DNA of 64,000 nucleotides from Clostridia bacterium (lineage in GTDB: Bacteria > Bacillota > Clostridia > Oscillospirales > Acutalibacteraceae), in the NCBI GenBank assembly GCA_900755895.1, contig CAAEIG010000241.1, positions 62,001-126,000 on the forward strand, written 5' to 3'. Position numbers and translations under genes: made by a program. A model generated the notes under the pieces. It made no database searches. It had not been told where the DNA came from and saw nothing but the letters and a program-made list of their open reading frames with translations. This document shows, piece after piece, positions 29,941 through 39,891 of the stretch; position 1 is the first letter of the stretch, and each line of letters begins with the position of its first letter.

Positions 29941-32027
29941 TGGGTCTCCCCCTCATCTCCGGAGGAAGAGCTCTCCTCAGAACTGGATCCCCCATCTTCA
30001 GAGCCTCCGCCCTGACCGCCAGTGCCTTCGTCGCTGCCTCCCTGGCCGCTGGAAGCAGTGAATTCATAGGTGCGGGTGACCTGGGTGCTGCCGGAATCAA
30101 AGTCAAAGGACAATTCCATATACGTCTGATCGTTGAGCGTCACCACCAACACATCCGTACCGGAAGTTCCCGTATAGCTCAAAGAGTAACTGGAACCATA
30201 AGCCGGGTTCACCGTATCCGTGGTCACCTGAGTGCCGTTGCGGTAGACTTTCAAGGACAAATCTTCATTGACACCGCTGGGCAGCGAAATAGTGGTGGAT
30301 AGAGTCTTGGTTGCCCCCTTGCCGGAACTGACAGTGATATCCACCGTGGCGCCCTTGGACACCTCGGAACCGCTGCTGGGAGTGGTGCTGATGACAGTAT
30401 CCACAGGCAGGGTGCTGTTGTCATCTCGATTGATCTGACCAACCACGAGACCGGCATCCTCCAGCATAGCGGACACATTGGCCAACAGTTCTCCCTCCAG
30501 GCCGTCAGGCACAGTGACCTTCTCTTCTGCAGGACCGCTGCTGACCTTCAAAATCACGGTGGAGCCCGCGTCCACAGGAGTTCCCGGAGCAGGATCAGTG
30601 GAAACCACACGTCCCTCTTCCACTTCATCGCTGGCCACATTTTCCACCTGGCTGTGAAGGCCAGCGTCCTCCATGGCCTTCTGGGCCTCTTCCATCGTCT
30701 TGTGATCGGTGACCACATCGGGCACTTCCACTTGGTCCACACCGCCATTGACCAGAATTTCCACGTTGGCGGTCTTCTTTACCATAATGCCCGGATCCGG
30801 GTTTTGATTCATGATCTCACCGGGCTGCTTTTCCGGATCGTTGCCGTCTGTAACCGTAAATTTGAAGTCCTTATACTGTTCGTCGGCAATCACGTCTTCA
30901 TAGAGCTTCCCGACCAAATTGGGCATCTCAATCAGATCATTGCCCTCCTCAGGGCGGTTGTTCCAATAATTGAGGAAATAGATGGCGGCCACGGCAATGC
31001 CAACAATTACAGCTGCCACCAAAATCCCCTTAATCACCATGACACCCTTGGCACTACGGCGTGAACGAACCAGTTCCTCCTCATACTCGTAATCATCGTT
31101 GTAAGAAGGCGCCTGCCGCGCAGAATCATAAGCCGCCATGGACCGGGAAGCATCATACCGCGCGCGGTCCGTTTGCAGATCATACTGGAAAACGGTATTG
31201 GGGTTGCGCCGGAACTCGTCCAAATCATCCAGCATCTCCCCCGCCGACTGGAATCGGTCCGCAGGATTCTTCTCCATGGCTTTCATGGTGATCTGCTCCA
31301 ATCCAGCAGGAATGGAGGGATTCAGCTCACGGGGCATGACCGGCTTGGCCTGCAGCTGCATCAAAGCCACAGACACGGCGTTATCCGCCACAAAGGGCAG
31401 CTTTCCAGTGAGCATCTCGTACAGCATGACACCCAGGGAATAGATATCTGCCTTATCGGTAATATAGTCGCCCCGAGCCTGTTCCGGAGCAATATAATGC
31501 ACAGAGCCAATGGCCTTGTCGGTCATGGTCTGGGTCTCACTTTGCAGGAACCGTGCAATGCCAAAGTCGGCCACTTTGATGGTGCCGTCCTGAAGCAACA
31601 TGATGTTCTGAGGCTTGATATCCCTGTGGATAATCCCCTTTTCATGGGCGCACTCCAAGGCCATCAAAATTTGGGTGGTAAAGTGAACAGCTTCCTGCCA
31701 ACGGATGGTGCCTTCCTGCTCAATATACTCCTTCAAAGTGATGCCGTCGATGAACTCCATGACGATATACTGAATTTGGTCACCAAAGCTAACATCGTAA
31801 ACCTTGACAATGTTGGGGTGGTTGAGCACCGCAATCGCCTTGGATTCGTTGCGGAAACGGCGGAGAAAATCGCTGTTGTTGGAAAACTCCTCCTTCAGGA
31901 TTTTGATGGCTACCCAACGAGCCTCCACGCGGTCGTATGCCTTGTACACATAGGCCATACCACCCACGCCAATGAGCTCGTGGATCTCATACCGGCCGTC
32001 AAGCCGCTTGCCAATGAATCTATCCAT
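29937..32027 (-). CDS. prkC: Membrane Ser/Thr protein kinase with PASTA repeats
   Basis: A 696-residue Hanks-type kinase. The kinase domain (about 12-275) has the glycine loop LIGVGGMAYVYKA, catalytic HRDIKPQN, DFGIARF and APEQARG. One membrane helix follows (about 332-355), then three outer PASTA domains (about 370-580) that sense muropeptides or lipid II in other Firmicutes. After these comes a further beta-rich segment and a Gly/Ser/Glu-rich tail of about 40 residues, which is not typical of Bacillus PrkC. It is encoded after its phosphatase prpC (38 bases) and overlaps rsgA. The ribosome binding site is weak, suggesting coupling. Confidence 0.95.
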   Translation of the reverse strand: MDRFIGKRLDGRYEIHELIGVGGMAYVYKAYDRVEARWVAIKILKEEFSNNSDFLRRFRNESKAIAVLNHPNIVKVYDVSFGDQIQYIVMEFIDGITLKEYIEQEGTIRWQEAVHFTTQILMALECAHEKGIIHRDIKPQNIMLLQDGTIKVADFGIARFLQSETQTMTDKAIGSVHYIAPEQARGDYITDKADIYSLGVMLYEMLTGKLPFVADNAVSVALMQLQAKPVMPRELNPSIPAGLEQITMKAMEKNPADRFQSAGEMLDDLDEFRRNPNTVFQYDLQTDRARYDASRSMAAYDSARQAPSYNDDYEYEEELVRSRRSAKGVMVIKGILVAAVIVGIAVAAIYFLNYWNNRPEEGNDLIEMPNLVGKLYEDVIADEQYKDFKFTVTDGNDPEKQPGEIMNQNPDPGIMVKKTANVEILVNGGVDQVEVPDVVTDHKTMEEAQKAMEDAGLHSQVENVASDEVEEGRVVSTDPAPGTPVDAGSTVILKVSSGPAEEKVTVPDGLEGELLANVSAMLEDAGLVVGQINRDDNSTLPVDTVISTTPSSGSEVSKGATVDITVSSGKGATKTLSTTISLPSGVNEDLSLKVYRNGTQVTTDTVNPAYGSSYSLSYTGTSGTDVLVVTLNDQTYMELSFDFDSGSTQVTRTYEFTASSGQGGSDEGTGGQGGGSEDGGSSSEESSSSGDEGETQ

Positions 32028-32065
32028 AAACAGTTACCAAACCTTTCTGTAAAGTGTCTCAGGAA

Positions 32066-32797
32066 TCAGCCATTGTAGATGACAGCCGCTGTGATGTTAT
32101 CCGCCCCACCGCACTCCACTGCGTACTCGATCAGCTCTTTGGGGAGGGTACTGCTGTCGAAATCTTCCATATAGCGTTCTAGTATGCTGTCATCCATGTA
32201 ATTGGACAAGCCGTCCGAACAGGCCAACGCTGTATCTCCAGGGGAAAAATCCCAGGCAGCGTAATCGCACTGCACCGACTCATGAACCCCCAACACTCTG
32301 GTTATGATATTCCGCTGGGGATGCACTCTGGCCTCTTCCTGGGTGATCTGGCCGAAATTCACCAGATCCTGCACGTAGGAGTGATCCATCGTGATTTGAG
32401 TGAGGACACCGTCGTGCCGCAGATAAGCCCGACTGTCACCTATATGTGCCACATGCAGAGTTCCTTTCGTGGCAATGAGCAGCACCACGGTGGTACCCAT
32501 GCCCCAAAGCTCCGGTTGACGCATTGCAGTGGCATGGACCTCGTCATTGGCCCGGTTTAATGCATTGATCATCAGATTCTTTAAATTCGGGCGGCTCATA
32601 TTTTCGTCAAACCCTGCGAGAAGCTGCTCTCGAATGGTTTCCACAGCGATGGAACTCGCCACGTTTCCGCCATTTGCCCCGCCCATTCCATCACACACAA
32701 TGGCCCATGCGCTATTTGGGGAGAACAGGCCGCAGTCGCAGCTATCTTGATTGGAGCTGCGAATAACACCCACATCGGTTTCAAAATCAACTCTCAT
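32066..32797 (-). CDS. prpC: PP2C-type Ser/Thr phosphatase, partner of PrkC
   Basis: A 243-residue PPM-family phosphatase. Metal-ligand motifs are VCDGMGGANGG, HIGDSRAYL, ACSDGLSNYM and GGADNITAAVI. The N-terminus VGVIRSSNQDSC contains the usual R-x-x-N-x-D motif. It removes phosphates placed by PrkC and so resets signalling for growth, cell wall and germination. It overlaps rlmN by 11 bases and precedes prkC. Length is typical. Confidence 0.95.
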   Translation of the reverse strand: MRVDFETDVGVIRSSNQDSCDCGLFSPNSAWAIVCDGMGGANGGNVASSIAVETIREQLLAGFDENMSRPNLKNLMINALNRANDEVHATAMRQPELWGMGTTVVLLIATKGTLHVAHIGDSRAYLRHDGVLTQITMDHSYVQDLVNFGQITQEEARVHPQRNIITRVLGVHESVQCDYAAWDFSPGDTALACSDGLSNYMDDSILERYMEDFDSSTLPKELIEYAVECGGADNITAAVIYNG

Positions 32798-33845
32798 GTC
32801 CCGTTCCTCCTTCTGCTTTCCTTCTCAACTGCCCGCAGGAAGCGTCAATATCCGATCCCAGGGTCCTTCGGACCGTGGCGGTGACGCCCCGCTCTTCCAG
32901 CAGGGAAACAAAGCGCTTCTGCCGCTCAAGGCCGCTCTTTTTATATCCCGTTCCCGTCACATCATTGACAGGGATCAGGTTGACATGGGCCAGAATCCCC
33001 TTTAAGCGAGATGCCAGCTCTTTGGCGCACCAATCCATATCATTGACGCCGCTGATCATCGCATACTCAAAGGAAATACGCCGACCCGTTCTCTCACAGT
33101 AATATTTACACGCCTTTAGAAGTTGCTCCATGTTCCAGCGGCGATTCACTGGCATGGTACGAGAGCGGATCTCATCATTGGGCGCATGCAGCGAAACCGA
33201 AAGGGTCAACTGCAACCGCTTATCCGCCAGATCATAAATCCGATCCACCAACCCGCAGGTGGAAAGCGAAATATGCCGCATACTTACATTCAGTCCCTCC
33301 GGAGAGGTGACCAACTCTAAAAACCGCAGCACATTGTCATAGTTATCCAGGGGCTCCCCCATTCCCATCAGCACAATGTGGGAGATCCGTTCCCCTTCAT
33401 CCAGGGAAGCCGCCTGCACTTGGGATAGAATCTCCGAGGCGGAAAGGTTCCTGGAAAATCCACTCTTGCCAGTAGCGCAAAAGCTACAGTTCATTTTACA
33501 CCCAACCTGGGTGGAAATGCAAATGGAAGTTCCGTGATGGTACCGCATCAAAACCGACTCCACGTGCTCCCCATCCGGCAGACGAAACAAATACTTGACC
33601 GTACCGTCCTTGGAAACCTGCTTTTGCCGGATCTCGGCCCAGGCAATGGTATACCGCTGGGCCAAGTCCTCCCGCAGCGCTTTGGAAAGATTGGACATCT
33701 GAGAAAAATCCGTCACACCCCGATGCAGCCAACTGTACACTTGGTCAGCCCGATACTTGGGCAATCCCAAGGTACCCAGATCTTCTCTCAGCTCTGCCAG
33801 TGTCTTCGATTTGATGTCCCTGGAATCCAAAAACTCTTTGCTCAT
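32787..33845 (-). CDS. rlmN: Dual-specificity 23S rRNA A2503/tRNA A37 C2-methyltransferase
   Basis: A 352-residue radical SAM enzyme. The CxxxCxxC cluster is CKMNCSFC within STQVGCKMNCSFCATG (about 113-128). The C-terminal SDIDASCGQL holds the second catalytic cysteine. GMGEPLDNYDNV is the SAM-binding GGEP-like motif, and ISLSTCGLVDRI holds the resolving site region. AAAAGGAG precedes the ATG, which overlaps the rsmB stop by four bases. Confidence 0.96.
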   Translation of the reverse strand: MSKEFLDSRDIKSKTLAELREDLGTLGLPKYRADQVYSWLHRGVTDFSQMSNLSKALREDLAQRYTIAWAEIRQKQVSKDGTVKYLFRLPDGEHVESVLMRYHHGTSICISTQVGCKMNCSFCATGKSGFSRNLSASEILSQVQAASLDEGERISHIVLMGMGEPLDNYDNVLRFLELVTSPEGLNVSMRHISLSTCGLVDRIYDLADKRLQLTLSVSLHAPNDEIRSRTMPVNRRWNMEQLLKACKYYCERTGRRISFEYAMISGVNDMDWCAKELASRLKGILAHVNLIPVNDVTGTGYKKSGLERQKRFVSLLEERGVTATVRRTLGSDIDASCGQLRRKAEGGTGHES

Positions 33846-35179
33846 AAATCTCCTTTTCTGCGAAAACGAGCGGCGAAAAATCCGTCAGATCCGCCTCCCG
33901 CTGGCAGCATGGTCAACGTGTGGGCAGGTTCCTCCACCAGGTGCTCTACTCCGGGCAGCTGGAAAGGAGCCGGTTCAAACTCAGAATGAGAATCCAAAAA
34001 TGCCTGGGCAACTTCTCCGTTCTCCGCAGGATTCAAGGTGCAGGTGGCGTAGAGCAGCAATCCCCCCGGCTTCACCAATTCCGCACCGTGACTCAAAATC
34101 GTCAGTTGCAGCTCCGGCAGCCCTTTCACAGAGATCAAAGGCTTATAGCGAATCTCCGGCTTTCGCCGAATTACCCCATAGCCGGAACAGGGCACATCGC
34201 AAAGCACGCCATCCATCGGAGGGAGCTCTGTGTAGGGCTTTGAGGCGTCCCGACGCTGGGCAATCACCGAGGAAAGGCCCAGCCGCTGAGCCCCCTGCTG
34301 AATTAGGCCCACACGCCCCTTATACAGATCAAAGGAATACACGGTTCCTGTGTTCTCCATATTCTCCGCCAGCGTAAAACTTTTACCTCCGGGAGCGGCA
34401 CAGCAATCACAAAGTGTCTGACCTGCTTTGGCCTCCAGCAGTGAACAGGCCAACTGAGCGGACAGATCTTGAATGTGGAACATACCCTGCTGAAACTCCT
34501 CCAAAGCCGCAGGAGAACCCTCGCCCTCCAACACGGCAACTCCAGGAGGATAGGACAAAGGCGTCAAGGAAAATCCCTTTTCAGCCAGAGAGACACGAAG
34601 TGTCTCCACCGTGGCTCGCAGGGGATTGATCCGAATGTACAAAGGAGGCCGTTGCTCAAAATCCTGGAGAATTCCCATGGTCACTGACTTACCGTAGGAC
34701 TTCCTCCAAAGGGAGATCAACTCCTGAGGGACGGAATAGCGCAAACTCAGTGCCTCCACGCTGGTGCCTTCCGGCAATGACAGCAACGGCTTTTTTCGAG
34801 ACAGACTGCGCAGGACGCCATTGACCATCCCGGCATAGGTTCCTCCCTTGATGGTTTTCGCCTCTTCCACCGCCTCGTTCACCACAGCGGAATCCGGTAC
34901 CCTGTCCAGAAAGAGGATCTGATAGGCGGCGCATCGCAGCAACATCCAAATCCGGGGATCCGGTCGTTTTCTAGGGTCCTTTAGACAGCCCCTCAGAAAG
35001 TGATCCAAGGTCAGCCGACGCTCCAAAACCCCGTAAAAAATGACAGCGGCAAAGCTAGCGTCCCGACGGTTTAAACCGTTAGCACGCAACGCCTTGTCGA
35101 TGACAATATTGGAGTAGCCCTCGTTCTGCTCCATCTGCAGCAGGGCTTGTAAAGCTGTATGCCTTGCGATATCTTTCAT
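33842..35179 (-). CDS. rsmB: 16S rRNA m5C967 methyltransferase
   Basis: A 445-residue enzyme with an N-terminal NusB-like helical domain (about 1-135), a linker and a Rossmann methyltransferase domain. The SAM loop is DCCAAPGGKSFTLAE, the catalytic cysteines are in CCAAPGG and DVPCSGYGVIRRKPEIR, and LLYATCTLNPAEN is the PC-x-N motif region. It lies 11 bases after fmt, as in most Firmicutes. Confidence 0.95.
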   Translation of the reverse strand: MKDIARHTALQALLQMEQNEGYSNIVIDKALRANGLNRRDASFAAVIFYGVLERRLTLDHFLRGCLKDPRKRPDPRIWMLLRCAAYQILFLDRVPDSAVVNEAVEEAKTIKGGTYAGMVNGVLRSLSRKKPLLSLPEGTSVEALSLRYSVPQELISLWRKSYGKSVTMGILQDFEQRPPLYIRINPLRATVETLRVSLAEKGFSLTPLSYPPGVAVLEGEGSPAALEEFQQGMFHIQDLSAQLACSLLEAKAGQTLCDCCAAPGGKSFTLAENMENTGTVYSFDLYKGRVGLIQQGAQRLGLSSVIAQRRDASKPYTELPPMDGVLCDVPCSGYGVIRRKPEIRYKPLISVKGLPELQLTILSHGAELVKPGGLLLYATCTLNPAENGEVAQAFLDSHSEFEPAPFQLPGVEHLVEEPAHTLTMLPAGGGSDGFFAARFRRKGDL

Positions 35180-35190
35180 ATACCTAATCC

Positions 35191-36123
35191 TTATCCAGGG
35201 GTATTTTCAAAATGGGAATCCGACTTTAAGGGATGTCCCAACAAATAGCTCTTTCCGTCCATTCTCTTACCGTTTTCCCCTTGAATCTCTGTGAGCTCCA
35301 AGGCGCCTTCTCCGCAATAGACCCACAAGCTCCCCTCTTTTGAAAACACCTGGCCCGGTCTTCCGGCGCCCGTCCCCACGCGAGAGGCGTGAATCTTCAT
35401 CTTTTTTCCACCCAAATAGGAATGGGCGGAGGGCCATGGGTTCAACCCGCGAATCAAGTTGTGCAGTTCCTCGGCAGGACGCGTCCAATCTACCACGGAC
35501 AGCTCTTTGGAAAGCATAGGAGCTCTGGTTGCTTCTGCTTCGTCCTGTGGCACGGGGGTCACAGTCCCCTGCTCCAGGCCCTGCAAAGTCTCCAGGAGCA
35601 AATCAGCCCCCAAGTCCTTCAGCCGGTCAAACAGCTCCCCTGCGGTCTCCTCAGCACCCACGGGTGTTTCCGCCTTCAAAAGGATATCACCGGTATCCAT
35701 TCCCTCTGCCATGAACATGGTAGTGACTCCAGCCACAGGATCCCCATGGATCACCGTCCACTGGATGGGTGCAGCTCCCCGATATTTGGGCAGCAGAGAG
35801 CCATGCACATTGACACAACCCAGACGTGGGGCATCCAGCACAGCCTTGGGCAGGATCTTGCCATAGGCCACCACAACAATCACATCGGCATTCCAACTGC
35901 GGATCTCCTGCTGGACTTCCTCTGTGCGCAGTGTGGTGGGCTGATATACTGGAATTTCGTTTTGTAAAGCCAACTCCTTCACAGGAGGAAATTGCATCTT
36001 ATGGCCACGACCCTTTGGCTTGTCCGGCTGGGTGTAAGCCGCACAAACCTCGTATCCATGTTCAATCAGCTTTTGCAAGGACGGCACGGCAAAATCCGGT
36101 GTCCCCATAAAAATCACACGCAT
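35191..36123 (-). CDS. fmt: Methionyl-tRNA formyltransferase
   Basis: A 310-residue enzyme that formylates initiator Met-tRNA with 10-formyl-THF. The N-terminus MRVIFMGTPDFAVPSLQKLI is diagnostic. NVHGSLLPKYRGAAPIQWTV contains the catalytic N-x-H-x-S-L-L motif, with the Asp in AEGMDTGDIL. The C-terminal OB domain begins near KMKIHASRVG. It is encoded three bases after def, the usual partner for removing the formyl group. Confidence 0.96.
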   Translation of the reverse strand: MRVIFMGTPDFAVPSLQKLIEHGYEVCAAYTQPDKPKGRGHKMQFPPVKELALQNEIPVYQPTTLRTEEVQQEIRSWNADVIVVVAYGKILPKAVLDAPRLGCVNVHGSLLPKYRGAAPIQWTVIHGDPVAGVTTMFMAEGMDTGDILLKAETPVGAEETAGELFDRLKDLGADLLLETLQGLEQGTVTPVPQDEAEATRAPMLSKELSVVDWTRPAEELHNLIRGLNPWPSAHSYLGGKKMKIHASRVGTGAGRPGQVFSKEGSLWVYCGEGALELTEIQGENGKRMDGKSYLLGHPLKSDSHFENTPG

Positions 36124-36126
36124 GAT

Positions 36127-36615
36127 TTATTCCTCTTCTTGAATCACGCCGTTTTCCAGCTCCTCCTCAGTGAGCATCCGGCTGACATGAGTGGTAAACA
36201 GCACACCGTGGAGGTGGTCGATCTCATGGCAAAACGCCCGAGCACACAGCTCCTCACCAGTGGCCTCAAACCAATTTCCATTCCGATCCTGGGCACGAAC
36301 CGTAACCTTCATAGGCCGTTTCACCAGACCGTATTCCCCGGGCAATGACAGACAACCCTCTGCACCGTTCTGCTCGCCCTCTGTGGCAATGATTTCCGGA
36401 TTGACCAACTCAATGGGACCATCTCCCACATCCACCACACACACAGAGCGGAGAATCCCCACCTGGGGAGCAGCCAGGCCAGCTCCGTTGGCATCTGCCA
36501 AAGTCTGCTTCATGTCGTCCAAGAGCTGATGGAGCTTCTTATCGAACTTCTCCACCTTACGGCACTCCTTCTCCAGGACATTATCTCCAAACTTTACGAT
36601 CTTCCGAATTGCCAT
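36127..36615 (-). CDS. def: Peptide deformylase
   Basis: A 162-residue metalloenzyme that removes the formyl group from nascent proteins. All three signature motifs are present: GAGLAAPQVG, EGCLSLPG (metal Cys) and HEIDHLHG (two metal His and the catalytic Glu). The ATG at 36615 has AAAGGA upstream; an earlier in-frame start overlaps priA and is less likely. It is a short type 2-like Gram-positive form. Confidence 0.96.
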   Translation of the reverse strand: MAIRKIVKFGDNVLEKECRKVEKFDKKLHQLLDDMKQTLADANGAGLAAPQVGILRSVCVVDVGDGPIELVNPEIIATEGEQNGAEGCLSLPGEYGLVKRPMKVTVRAQDRNGNWFEATGEELCARAFCHEIDHLHGVLFTTHVSRMLTEEELENGVIQEEE

Positions 36616-36634
36616 AGTTTTCAAGTCCTTTCGC

Positions 36635-39079
36635 TTATAAGATCCGATAGGGGTTTGGGTCAGCATAGGCGGTCACCTGCTGGAATTCCCGCAAGCCCGC
36701 AAATTTTATCAGCAGACGAGATATCATCTCCCGCAGAGATTTGGTATTCCGACACTTGATGAGCAGCTTATACCGGTACTTATTACTCACCTTCGCCACA
36801 GCTGCCGGAGAGGGACGAAGCACTCGCAAGGGCATGGTCCCATATTCCTCCCGAGCCAAATCGCTGAGCATCCTCAAAAAAAGCTCCGCTCCTTGGTGCA
36901 CAAGGGATTCTTTCTCCCCTACAAACCCAATCACCAGAATATCTACAAAGGGCGGGTACAACATCGCCTGCCGGTATGGGATCTCCTGTCGATAAAACCC
37001 AAAGTAGTCCTGTTGAGCTGCTAAATGCAGCACGGGATTCTCCGGAGCGTATGTCTGTATGATAGCTCGACCAGGGTACTTTCCTCTCCCAGCCCGGCCC
37101 ACCACCTGTGTGAGCAAATCAAAAGTGCGTTCGCTGCTGCGAAAATCATCGCTGAACAAGGTCTGATCCGCAGAGAGCACCCCGACCAGAGTGACATTTT
37201 CAAAATCAAGCCCTTTGGCCACCATTTGAGTGCCCACCATAATGTCGTATTCCCCTCTGGCGAATTGATCCAGCTTCTTTTCCAGGGAGTAGCGAGCGGC
37301 AACGGAATCCGTATCCAGACGGAGTACTCGAGCTTCGGGCAGCAACGCTTGCAGCTGTTCTTCTGCCCTCTGCGTTCCCGCTCCCCGGAAGGAGACCGTT
37401 TCATTACCGCAAGAGGGACATTTTTTAGAAAAGGGAACCGAATACCCACAATAATGACACATCAATCTGCCGTTTGCACTGTGATAGGTCAGGGAAATAC
37501 TGCAATGGGGGCAGGTGACCACCTCTTGACAAGTTTTGCAGGAGGCAAAGGTGTGGTAGCCCCTGCGATTGAGCAGTAAAATCGACTGCCTTCCCTCTTC
37601 AAAATTTTCTCGAAGAGCCGCTGCAAGGGTATCCCCAAAGGAATGCTCCCCGGGAGGGGCATCCTCGTTCATATCTACCAGCTCAACCTGAGGTAACACG
37701 GCGTTTCCAAAACGCTCTTCCAGTTTGTAAAAGCCAATTTTCTTCTGCTGAGCCAGTCGGCTGATCTCCAGGGAAGGGGTCGCCGAGGAAAGCAAACAGA
37801 AAGCGCCCTCCTGCTTACACCGGTAACGAGCTACTTCCCGTGCATCATACCGGGGACTGGATTCCGACTGATAGGTGTGCTCCTGTTCTTCGTCCATGAC
37901 AATCAAGCCCAAATTCTGGACGGGCGCAAACACTGCGGAGCGCGTCCCCACCACAATCGAAGCCTCGCCCCGGCGGACCCGTTTCCACTCATCCAAGCGC
38001 TCCCCCAGGGAGAGTCCGCTGTGGAACAGTGCGATCCCATCGCCAAACCACCGTTGGAACTGTCGAATCGTCTGGGCGGTCAGAGAAATCTCCGGCACCA
38101 TGACGATCACGCCTTTTCCCCGCTCCCGCACCTGACGAATCAGCTTTAAAAACACAGAGGTCTTTCCGCTGCCAGTGACTCCATAGAGCAGGGCCACGGA
38201 AGGGGCATCCTCACTGTCCATTTGGGATACCATGCCGTCCAACACTTGCTGCTGGGCGGAGGAAAGTTCCACATCCTCCCCGCCAGTCTCTTCCGAAAAA
38301 AGATCCGGGCGGCGGTACACCTCGTATTCAAAGGCCTCCGCCGCCCCCTTCTCCACCAGGGCTTTCACCACTGAGGAGGACGCCCCGGTAAAATAGCACA
38401 GCTCCCGCTCGGAAGCTTCGCCAGCATCCATCAGCGTCTGGTAAACATCCCGCTGCCGAGGTGTCAGCTTCCCGGTAAATCCTAGGATCGGACGCACCAT
38501 TTTCGATGTGGCGTCCTGGACACGGCTGGTGGCTGTATTTACCTTTTGAACAATTCCTCGCTCCAACAAAACCGCAAGCTCCGGATGGGAGGGTTGCAAA
38601 CCAATTTCCTGAGTGAGCTTCTCCCCAGGGACTGCCTTCTTGGAAGACCGCAGCAGCAGGATTGTCCGCCACTGACTGTCGGTGTAATCCTCTCTGTCGA
38701 AGTTTTTGAAATCCGCGCTGAGAACATAAGCCTCTTGCAGACGCAGCTGATATCCCGTGGGAATCATCAACTTGACAGCCTCAAACAGAGTGCAATAGTA
38801 ACGATCCTTGATCCACAGGGCCAACTCCAACATATTTGGCGAAAGAGAGGGGTCCTGATCCAACAAGGACTCGATCTCTTTGGCTTTGTCGCTCCCCTCT
38901 TCCGTAAGGGAAAACACCACTCCAACACGGCGGCGGTTTCCTGCCCCAAAAGGGACACTCACCCGCATACCCGGCTCCACCTTAGATCTCAGCTCCGTGG
39001 GAACGCGATAGGTGAAGAGCTTGTCAAAATGATATACCGTATTTTCTACGGCAATCTGAGCGAAGAGCTCCTCATTCAT
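36635..39079 (-). CDS. priA: Primosomal replication restart helicase PriA
   Basis: An 814-residue superfamily 2 helicase that reloads the replisome at stalled forks. The N-terminal DNA-binding domain (YHFDKLFTYRVPTELRSKVE) is followed by Walker A YGVTGSGKTSVF (about 301), the box DEEQEHTYQ and the eight-cysteine zinc region CKTCQEVVTCPHC to CGNE (about 513-563). The helicase C-terminal motifs VGTQMVAKGLDF and QVVGRAGRG come next. It overlaps rpoZ by eight bases. Confidence 0.96.
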   Translation of the reverse strand: MNEELFAQIAVENTVYHFDKLFTYRVPTELRSKVEPGMRVSVPFGAGNRRRVGVVFSLTEEGSDKAKEIESLLDQDPSLSPNMLELALWIKDRYYCTLFEAVKLMIPTGYQLRLQEAYVLSADFKNFDREDYTDSQWRTILLLRSSKKAVPGEKLTQEIGLQPSHPELAVLLERGIVQKVNTATSRVQDATSKMVRPILGFTGKLTPRQRDVYQTLMDAGEASERELCYFTGASSSVVKALVEKGAAEAFEYEVYRRPDLFSEETGGEDVELSSAQQQVLDGMVSQMDSEDAPSVALLYGVTGSGKTSVFLKLIRQVRERGKGVIVMVPEISLTAQTIRQFQRWFGDGIALFHSGLSLGERLDEWKRVRRGEASIVVGTRSAVFAPVQNLGLIVMDEEQEHTYQSESSPRYDAREVARYRCKQEGAFCLLSSATPSLEISRLAQQKKIGFYKLEERFGNAVLPQVELVDMNEDAPPGEHSFGDTLAAALRENFEEGRQSILLLNRRGYHTFASCKTCQEVVTCPHCSISLTYHSANGRLMCHYCGYSVPFSKKCPSCGNETVSFRGAGTQRAEEQLQALLPEARVLRLDTDSVAARYSLEKKLDQFARGEYDIMVGTQMVAKGLDFENVTLVGVLSADQTLFSDDFRSSERTFDLLTQVVGRAGRGKYPGRAIIQTYAPENPVLHLAAQQDYFGFYRQEIPYRQAMLYPPFVDILVIGFVGEKESLVHQGAELFLRMLSDLAREEYGTMPLRVLRPSPAAVAKVSNKYRYKLLIKCRNTKSLREMISRLLIKFAGLREFQQVTAYADPNPYRIL

Positions 39080-39290
39080 CCACTTCTTCCGCCACCGGAT
39101 CCGGCTCGATCAGCAAGAATTTGCCCTGTGCAAAATCCTGCACAGCCATATCCACCGGCTTATCTGTGAGGATAGCGCCCTCGTCCTCTGCCTTCTGGGC
39201 AATTTGACGGGCACGCTTTGCCACAGCAATCACCAGGGAATAAGTGCTCTTATGAGGGACTGTAATAATGTTAGCGGACGGTCTCAGCAT
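39072..39290 (-). CDS. rpoZ: RNA polymerase omega subunit
   Basis: A 72-residue protein starting MLRPSANIITVPHKSTYSLV, with the conserved VAKRARQIA segment that wraps the C-terminus of beta prime. The start at 39290 lies inside the last codons of gmk (20-base overlap), with AAAGGG nine bases upstream. gmk-rpoZ-priA is the standard Firmicute order. Confidence 0.92.
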   Translation of the reverse strand: MLRPSANIITVPHKSTYSLVIAVAKRARQIAQKAEDEGAILTDKPVDMAVQDFAQGKFLLIEPDPVAEEVDE

Positions 39291-39891
39291 CTTCCAACAC
39301 CCTTTCAATGGAATTTGTATTGCGGGAAAACTTCAGCTTTTCCGCTTTAATGATGGCCTGCAGGTCGCTTACCGCATCCTCCAGAGCATCGTTATAGACA
39401 ATGTAATCGTAATCCTTCGCATGGGGAATTTCTTCCCGGGCCTTTTGCAGCCGCTTCTGAATGGTCTCTTCGTTCTCGGTTCCCCGTCCTCGCAGGCGCT
39501 TTTCCAGCACCTTCATGGAGGGCGGCAAGATGAACACGGACACACACTCCGGCATGAGCTTCTTCACCTGGGCGCCGCCTTTGACTTCAATCTCCAACAC
39601 GACGTCCCGACCCTGTTCCATCCAGGCTTCCACCGGCTCCCGAGGGGTGCCGTAGTAGTTGCCCACATATTCGGCATGCTCCAATATTTTTCCGTTTTGG
39701 ATCAGCCCTTCAAATTCCTCGCGGTCGAGAAAATAGTAATGCTTGCCGTGCTCCTCGCCTGGACGGGGACCTCTGGTAGTGGCAGAGACAGACAAGCGCA
39801 GGTTCTCGTCCTGGGCAAACAGCTCCTTCAAGATGGTCCCTTTGCCGCCCCCCGACGGCGCAGAGATCACCAACAACAATCCCTTACTCAT
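39271..39891 (-). CDS. gmk: Guanylate kinase
   Basis: A 206-residue enzyme converting GMP to GDP with ATP. The P-loop is SAPSGGGKGTI (about residues 10-20), TTRGPRPGEEHGKHYYF is the GMP-binding segment, and SVFILPPSMKVLEKRLRGRG is the lid region. The ATG at 39891 has GGAGGAAAAAC upstream and overlaps the remA end by eight bases. Confidence 0.96.
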   Translation of the reverse strand: MSKGLLLVISAPSGGGKGTILKELFAQDENLRLSVSATTRGPRPGEEHGKHYYFLDREEFEGLIQNGKILEHAEYVGNYYGTPREPVEAWMEQGRDVVLEIEVKGGAQVKKLMPECVSVFILPPSMKVLEKRLRGRGTENEETIQKRLQKAREEIPHAKDYDYIVYNDALEDAVSDLQAIIKAEKLKFSRNTNSIERVLEDAETVR